Positions 57,401 through 64,000 of a DNA stretch of 64,000 nucleotides are shown piece by piece; position 1 is the first letter of the stretch; the number at the start of each line of letters is the position of its first letter. The notes under the pieces were generated by a model. It did no database searches. It was not told the DNA's origin and saw only the letters and a list, made by a program, of their open reading frames with translations. Origin of the DNA: Stenogyne calaminthoides (taxonomy: Eukaryota; Streptophyta; Magnoliopsida; Lamiales; Lamiaceae); NCBI GenBank assembly GCA_037126765.1, contig JBBCBC010000033.1:14522085-14586084 (forward strand), given 5' to 3'. A program made the translations under genes and the position numbers.

Positions 57401-58404
57401 CACGTGTCAATTATATTTTTGGTCCTTCCGGCCAACGTGTGGGCCCAGAAATATTGTAATCCGGACACGTGGTTACTTGAATAATTCCAGGCTCTAATGA
57501 TTTGAAAAGTTGGGTTGGTCACATGTAAAATGGAATTTGGAGTGCGCAAATGCTTATTCTCATCTTGGGACAGTTGGACTTGGAATATTGCAATATTCGT
57601 GAGACTCACGGTTGTAAATGTAGGAAACTAAATTCCTTTATAAAAAAATGTAGGAAACTGAATTCTGAGATGCGAGGTTACTTACTAATTCCTCCCAAAA
57701 AATAATAATATTTTTATTTTTTATACAAACCAATAAAAACATCATGAGGAACACTCTTATGAAATATTACATGGAGTGAGTCTCATGTGCATCTAGGAGC
57801 ACCGTACACTTATAGTGTATTTTAAAAACATGCAATTTGTTATACTGAAAAATTCAACTTGTTTACACTGAACAATACAATTATTAAAATGGAATAATAG
57901 TTACACGATTCAGTCTAAACAAGTTGCATTTTTCAGTATACAAGTTGTATGTTTCTAAAATGCACTATGAGTGCACAGTGCACCTGAATGCATACAAAAC
58001 TTAGACTATTGTATGTGCAATGTTAGGCCAAAATAGAAAGATAATCTCCACAGTCAACATAAACCGGGTTTTGGGATGGAAAATTAAGGAAGGGCTAGAA
58101 AATTCATGGATCTTTTATAGGTAATCGGGTCTTCTAAAAAAAAAAAAAGCTCAAGACAAGTAGAAAATCATGCTCGCCAAAACAATGTGTTACTAAAGTA
58201 ATAAGCATGTGTTACTATAATAATAGTAACACACTTTTCTTCATACAATAACACATACATGTCTTTATAAGAACACTTTTAATGTATTAAAAATGTGTTA
58301 CTATAAAGACAAGTGTATGTTACTATATGATGAAAAATGTGTTTTGTACAAACACAATGCCATAACATAACTTGAATAAAATACTCGGATTAAAGAGATG
58401 AAGA
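57401..58404. other. Intergenic sequence with two foldback repeats
   Basis: Holds the GCACCGTACAC-type foldback at 57775-58000 (TGCATCTAGGAGCACCGTACAC..GTGCACAGTGCACCTGAATGCA). Also holds the GTAACACA foldback at 58180-58345 (ATGTGTTACTATA..TATAGTAACACA). Otherwise AT-rich; the minus frame 57400-57609 shows no family resemblance. Confidence 0.6.
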
Positions 58405-61400
58405 CACTACTACACATTTAAGCTTGCACAGCTCCAATTGGACAGCCCTTTTTTCAAACAGCTCTCCAAAATATAGCTTGGAGAGCGGTTTTAATAAAAA
58501 ATATTTTAAAAAAAATAGACAGCGGTTTTGATAAAAACTTATAGAGTGTTTATAAACCGCTGTGCAAAGCACCTTAAGAGCGGTTTCGAACCGCTGTCCA
58601 AGGAACCAGCTTGGACAACGATTTCGAACCACTGTGTAAGTGTTTATATACTCCCCCAGCTCATTTCATCCCTCTTTGCTCGCACTCCTCCTGTAGTTAA
58701 TCATAAAGTAGGCAAATAGGCAATTTATTAAAAGTGAAAGAAAAATGGTGGGCCCAAAAGTGACCCGTATAGGAGAGAAAAGTAATGTCTATGACCCTAA
58801 AGTGACCAATAAATCAAAAGAAATAAACTAACAACGATCAACCCAAGTATCTAACAAATGCATCTTAAGCAGGGGCTCATCATCAATTTTGAAAGCAGCA
58901 GTTGAGTGAGATTTGGCGATGGCCACCGCCTATGAAACCGAAGGAATAGTATCTGCTAGTGCACGAGTGTTGTATCTGGGGACAAGAGCAATAGGCTTTT
59001 GCTTTGTTCCACCACGAGGTCGTCCGGGCTTCTTCACCGTCTTCTGCGCTGGGGACTTCGCTTCCGGTGGGTCCAGAGGGTCATTCAAAAAATCCTCCAC
59101 TTCATTGTCGGATTCCGAAGCTATAGCGTCGTCTCCCTCAGATGGTAGGATAAATGAATTAGAGGTAGTGGGCATAGGTGAGACCTGTGTACGGGTTGGT
59201 GTGGCTGATTTCTTCTTCGGAACCTTCTCCCAGTTCTCCGGATTCGGATCCGGATTCAATGTCTTGGCAGTCTCGCCATGATCTCTGCCTGACTCTAGTG
59301 GCACAATCAAAACATGTTCATTATCAACAACCAAAGCCCGGTCAGCATCATGCACTTCCTTAACCCCCTGCTCCTCAGAAGTCATACGTAACTCATCAAT
59401 AGGCGGAAAATTTTTCCCCTTCCTCCACATCTTGCATCTCAGTGTCTATAGGTTTGCTAGTCTAGGGTCATCCGAGGGGCACGAACCCTGCACACCATTA
59501 TCCTCAGAATGAGCAGAAGCATCTGTATGTTTCTCTGTCGAATCCTTTTTGATCCCGGCTCAGGAGGGCGTGTATCATCATCCGACTTTCCATCTGGGGG
59601 CTGTCCCCCCTGAGATCGACAGTTGTCAATCGAGTGACCGATAATCTGACAGTGGGTGCAAAACTCTGGGTGTTGTTCATATTTTACCGAAGCTATCTAG
59701 CAGTGGCCCAAACACTCATACATGATATTGAATTCCTTCCCCTTACGAAGATCAAGCTCAATGAGGACCCGAGGTTCGGATTCTCGTACGTTCATCTATT
59801 CCCACAACTCTCGATAATGGGCACATAAAAATACTTCATTAGCAACTCAAATATGCGTACCCATACATTAACAACAGGAGAACTAACCTTGTAAGGATTG
59901 AATTCCGACACCCATTTCTGCAGTTTAAACGTCCCAAACTCCGACAACCAAGAGCGCCTCAAAAATTCTATTTAGTTCCTGTAAACTATAAAACTGGATA
60001 TTAAAGTACCCCTTTCCCAAAGTCACAAGTTTCCAATCCCCTTTAATATTCCAGATTTTATCAAGAGAAGTCTTAAGCTCCGTAGTTGGCATCAGTTTCA
60101 CTCGAGGTTTCAACAACATTCATCAAAGGATTATGCAATTCACGTACCCCCTGTTGGTGTATAGCATCGTCGATGTTCACCGAGAGAAACTCACTTTTAC
60201 GAACTGGCGGCTGAACAATATATGACTTCTTATGAGTCAAAGCATCGACAAAGGAAGCCTGAATAGCATCCTCACCCGTAGCAGTTTGTCTGGGACAGTT
60301 CATCGCGACGGACGCCAAGCCATGTCCGTCTGCCCCCTGTACGAACCTCGAAGCAGGAGGTAGACGCGGGAACAGTGAATCCATCCCCAATCGAGACTGT
60401 ACAGTACCCTTCGTCAAAGTCCCAACATCCTGCAAACCCGACGTACCTGTAATGGTGTTTGCTTCCGCGTCCTGGACCAGCGGGCGCGGTGCAGCAGATG
60501 AGCCCAGGGGTGGGTGGGCACCCGCGTCGATTGATCCATCCCTCGGAACACTAGGGGTCAATTCCAGCGGGAGTGCAGATGGCTTTGATATGCACGCACC
60601 AGGCGGAACCCTAAAATTAGGGTTAGAAATTATAAAGTAGGAATTGAGCCTGATTAATATAACATAAACCTTCAAACATTGAGTAGAAATTAATTAATTT
60701 TCATTACTGAATAAGAAACGTTTAATTAAAAAAAAAGGAATATTTTTGCAATAACTAATAAAAACTGTTAAAACAAACTAAAATTAAAAACAAGCCCATC
60801 TCGTGATGAAAAATACAATGAAAAATATATATCAATTAAAATCAATAATTTCCATCTCGTATTATTCAGATAGAAAAATATTATTTGTTTAAATAGAAAA
60901 GTATTACTTGTTTAGATAGAAAGGTATAACTTGTTTAAAGAAAAGTATTACTTTTTTAGATGAAAAAGTATTACTTTGTTTAAAGAAAAATATTACTTAC
61001 TTAGATAGAAAAGTATTACTTGTTTAGAAGAAAAAGTATTACAAGTTTAAAAAGAAATGTAGTACTTTAAAAAAAAAACAAAGTAAAAAATATAATTTTA
61101 ATATAATTTAATTTAAATTTAAATTTATATAAAAAAAATTATTATATAAAAATGTGATTGAATTAATAAATAAGATAATTGAAATAAAGAATCTTAAAAA
61201 AAATTGTAAGAAAAAACGATTTTAAGGACATATAGAATTAATTTCATTAAGTAAACGCAAGAAAGCAAGTGCCCGAGCGGAATTGATCCCCGCTCAGACA
61301 CCCAAGGTCCTGTGTTCGGTCCCCCATGGGAGCGAAAAATTGCATCAATTAATTGGGATGCTTGGTGGGTCCGTGCCTAAAAATCAAAATTTCAATTTGA

Positions 61401-61571
61401 ACAAAGGTTTTTAACCGTTGTCTAAGTAGATATTTTGGACAGCAGTTCAAAACCGTTGTCTAAGTGTCAATTTTTTACAGCGGGTTTTTAACAACTATCA
61501 GTTGGACAACCTTTATAACCGTTGTCTAAGATCTAAATTAACAGCTGTGCAAAACCTAATCTATACTAGTG
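58405..61571. mobile_element. Non-autonomous CACTA (En/Spm) element with captured cargo
   Basis: Ends CACTACTACACATTTAAGC and GGTTTTGCACAGCTG-inverse ..CTAGTG. The right end read inward is CACTAGTATAGATTAGG. Flanks are AGA at 58402-58404 and 61572-61574, the 3-bp duplication of CACTA elements. Subterminal repeats GACAGCGGTTTTGA / CCGCTGTCCAAG (58435-58640) and ACCGTTGTCTAAG (61410-61530) are typical. No transposase is found; instead it holds an antisense LINE ORF1-like region (58930-60675). Confidence 0.85.
58930..60675 (-). pseudogene. DUF4283/zinc-knuckle LINE ORF1-like sequence captured by the CACTA element
   Basis: Read on the minus strand, three open pieces line up. First is 60675-60073 with a proline-rich head and SFVDALTHKKSYIVQPPVRK. 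Next is 60119-59925 with LDKIWNIKGDWKLVTLGKGY and FNIQFYSLQELNRIFEA, the DUF4283 pattern. A degraded stretch follows with CTHCQIIGHSIDNC (Cx2Cx4Hx4C knuckle, 59619-59660). Last is 59430-58930 with ENWEKVPKKKSATPTRTQ and PGRPRGGTKQKP. This is the layout of plant L1 LINE ORF1 or its domesticated relatives, RNA-binding proteins. No LINE ORF2, 3' tail or LINE target duplication is present inside the CACTA element, so capture is more likely than a LINE insertion. It is frameshifted near 60100 and stopped in the middle. Confidence 0.65.
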
Positions 61572-61574
61572 AGA

Positions 61575-62337
61575 GCCATCACTGAAAATACAACAACCTT
61601 AAAAAACATAATGATAAAATAATTAATTTTACAAAGATTGTAGTTAAAAGAAACAAAACAAAACAAAATATGAAGGGACAAAGCTTTGTTACTTGGAGAA
61701 ATCAGTCTCAAAACCTTAAAGAAATTAAATTCAAACATATACATGAGTTTAGGGCTTGCAGTTCGTGACTTACATGAGGCGTTTCAAATTGATTAGATTG
61801 GAAAGCAACAACGAGAAGGGGCCTGATCGAGACCGAGAACGAAGTCTGAGCGACAGGGGAAGCGTGATGGAACCGAGTGACGAGACATGTAATAAGAAAT
61901 CGGTAAGGCGGAGGCAATATTGCAAAGCTCTTATATTCGTGCAATATTGTGTATGAGTGTTTGTGAAACATCATTTAATGTTCTATCTCAATATACATTA
62001 AATATGCGTATTTCAAAAAATCTACACACTTTTAATAAGGAAAGAGACTATAATTTGGAACAAACTAAAAAAATGTGAACTTTTTTTTTTTGGGACGAAT
62101 GGAGTAATTTGTTGGAAATGAAAGTATAAGGTTCTTCCAAATGACCACTTTGCCTTTTTTTCACTTTTCTACTGGGAAATGTACACACTTCTTCCATTGC
62201 AGAATCAACGCTACCAAGCTGGATGTCGAAAACCCTAGCTAAGAATAGAAGAATCGCGTGAAGAAGTGGCACAACCCGTTTCTAAAGAATGTCGGGAAAA
62301 CCTAATGAGTATATGTATGTGTCAGTGTGTGTATATA

Positions 62338-62379
<42 letters not shown>

Positions 62380-63024
62380 CTCTGCAACATTCTATCATAT
62401 CAAACAACGGATAATACCACAAAAATGTGATTAATCGGGGCAAATGCGTCTTTTTTTTTCAATTATCTTATGATTTATACACATTATTAAACAAGAATTA
62501 AAATTATACCAGATTTATTACAACATATCAAATACCCATAAAATTTTAATTTCGTACCTAATATATGCTCTATCAAACACCCGTATAAAATTGAAATTTT
62601 CGTTAATTAGTTCGTAAATAACACTCTCGCTCGTACTAATATCTCAATTTTGGGTACAAAATTATAAATTAACCCTATCAAATGGGGCTTGAGTGTACAA
62701 AATTTGAGACCACATATAACCCTAACTTATAATTATTTATGATTTTGCATTGTGGTCCCTCAACAAATTGAAAATGTTTATGGTATCTATACATGTGAGA
62801 CTAACTAGTATGATAATTGATAACCTTAAAGCCCATAACTTAAAAAATGTAGTAGAACACTTTAATTGAGTCACCTTAAGATAACTAAACACATTGAATA
62901 TACTTTTTGTGCCACATGTTGAATATTTTCAATAATCATAAGATTACACAAGTCTATAAAATGTGTATTACTTGAATGGTGAGCTCAAACCTTGTTGTCA
63001 TGCAGAATTCATATTTAGTCATAC
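61575..63024. other. AT-rich intergenic sequence
   Basis: No gene supported. Contains a TA microsatellite (62342-62372) and a possible worn Stowaway end (GGGACGAATGGAGTA, 62091-62105). The short frames at 61556-62272 overlap each other on both strands and resemble nothing. Confidence 0.5.
62342..62372. repeat. (TA)n microsatellite
   Basis: About 15 uninterrupted TA units, preceded by TGTGTATATATCTG. Confidence 0.9.
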
Positions 63025-64000
63025 TGATGGTCCCGATTTTTGGTGGAAAACCCATGCGTGCGCGGAAGACTTTGTGTAATGCATATAAAACAGGGGTGAG
63101 GGCAGAGTGATTCCAAATTTTGCTTTTAAGAACATGTGTGTTGTTTTGCTTGTAATCGAATGCATATGACAAGTAAGAACATTAAGCAGTAAAGAACACA
63201 CAATTTTATAGTGGTTCGGACGAAACCCGCCCTACATCCACTCTTCCCTTAACACAGGGGCACCAACTTAACCAACTTAACCGAACTTAACCGAACTTAA
63301 CCTGCGGGACTTATATCCCTCACGGGATGGCCGAGATGTTTATTGAGTTCACACTCTACAGATGTTTATCGAGTTCACACTCAAACGGGACTTATCACCC
63401 TCACGGGATTGCCTACCCTCCCTTGCGGGATTGCTAGATGTTTACCGAGTTCACACTCACCTACAAACTTATCCTATCAAACTGATTTGGGTAAGGTTTG
63501 TTTGGTTTCCAATTAGTTTGAGATTTTCCCTTACATTTGTTTTGCCTCAATGCTAAGGATGGAAAAATCTCTCTAAGCTTAGGATATAGCATTTGTGCTT
63601 AGATCTAGGGTAGAACACTCTTGAATATATGCGTGTATCTCTCGCTCTGTGTTCTATGGTGGGAATGCTTGAGTATATAGAATCGGGAGCACAATTCCTT
63701 TCAATGTGCCTTGTGTTGACTGCCTTAGCCGTGCTATGATCAGGCCATATTTCAGGACTCGCATCATCTGGCACACGACCTTAGCTGGGAACTACTGGAA
63801 CCCATATCTTCTTAGCTCTGTAGCATCGTTTGCTACATTCTCCACACTCTTCCACATTCATCCACACTTGATAATGAAGGAAGAACTTGTATTTATAGTG
63901 TGAATTTGAATGTTACCGTTGGAGAGAATCACATTCAAATCCACGTCTGATCTCGATCTCGATCACGTCTGATCTCGATCACGTCTGATCTCGATCAGTC
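63025..64000 (-). repeat. Partial LTR in reverse orientation, related to elements B/C
   Basis: Begins TGATGGTCCCG, the mirror of an LTR end GGGACCA(A)CA as in element B. At 63200-63300 the minus strand reads GGTTAAGTTGGTGCCCC, GGGAAGAGTGGATG and GTCCGAACCACTATAAA, matching 16625-16690 of element C's LTR. It carries internal tandem repeats: CCGAACTTAA (63265-63303), GATGTTTATCGAGTTCACACTC (three times, 63340-63455) and CACGTCTGATCTCGAT (63940-64000). It runs off the window, so the rest of this minus-strand element would lie to the left if this were a 5' LTR (not seen) or to the right if a 3' LTR. Confidence 0.6.

Noticed and set aside
58913..59281. Plus-strand ORF of 122 codons in the CACTA element
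   Set aside because: Exact antisense of the clearer minus-strand cargo frame (58930-59430).
61708..61974. Possible small gene on either strand
   Set aside because: Opposing overlapping frames, no homology pattern, no splice or promoter context.
1..64000. A novel defence-type or biosynthetic gene system
   Set aside because: Genes present are a housekeeping exocyst subunit, a broken UPF0114 gene and transposon proteins; no cluster of cooperating genes is visible.

Overview
The window is plant nuclear DNA, almost certainly from a eudicot. The evidence is an intact 25-exon SEC3 exocyst gene with GT-AG introns, a broken chloroplast-type UPF0114 gene, and a dense load of plant transposons (Copia, hAT, CACTA, Helitron, L1 LINE, Tourist and Stowaway MITEs). 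I cannot name the species.

Positions 1-30489 are retrotransposon territory. Three Ty1/Copia elements of Sirevirus (SIRE/Maximus) type lie head to tail on the + strand. Element A is a 3' end (1-4029) closing with a 1983-bp LTR. Element B (4030-15354) starts directly after A's LTR inside gag. It lacks a primer site and gag N-terminus, so A probably inserted into B. Element C (15541-30489) is complete, with two ~1.55-kb LTRs, a tRNA-Met-like primer site, a polypurine tract and a 5-bp target duplication (caatg). All three carry an extra long reading frame between pol and the 3' LTR: a globular N-terminal block, a charged and coiled-coil middle and a conserved C-terminal block, with no visible membrane segment. 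All coding regions are broken by stops and indels. Many differences between paralogous copies centre on CAG/CTG triplets, which may be a methylation-linked sequencing artefact rather than true decay. C also holds an antisense, gene-like unit between pol and its 3' ORF.

Positions 30490-32842 hold a Helitron helicase remnant and a Stowaway MITE that was itself invaded by a small hAT-like element with very GC-rich ends. SEC3 fills 32843-50139 and encodes about 886 aa. Its exons are clean, while its introns collected Tourist MITEs (introns 7, 14, 18, 24), a Stowaway (intron 19) and antisense LINE fragments (introns 18, 19, 24). Downstream on the - strand is a UPF0114-family gene (51282-53073) that has lost its C-terminal half and has a GTGGTACG minisatellite in an intron.

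Positions 53535-57392 are a full-length autonomous-type hAT (8-bp TSD, BED finger, DUF659, dimerisation domain) with two in-frame TGA codons. Positions 58405-61571 are a CACTA element (3-bp TSD) with no transposase. It carries an antisense copy of a LINE ORF1-type (DUF4283 plus zinc knuckle) sequence, which looks like captured cargo. The window ends in a reverse-oriented LTR (63025 onward) related to element C's. I see no rRNA, tRNA, CRISPR array or organelle insert.
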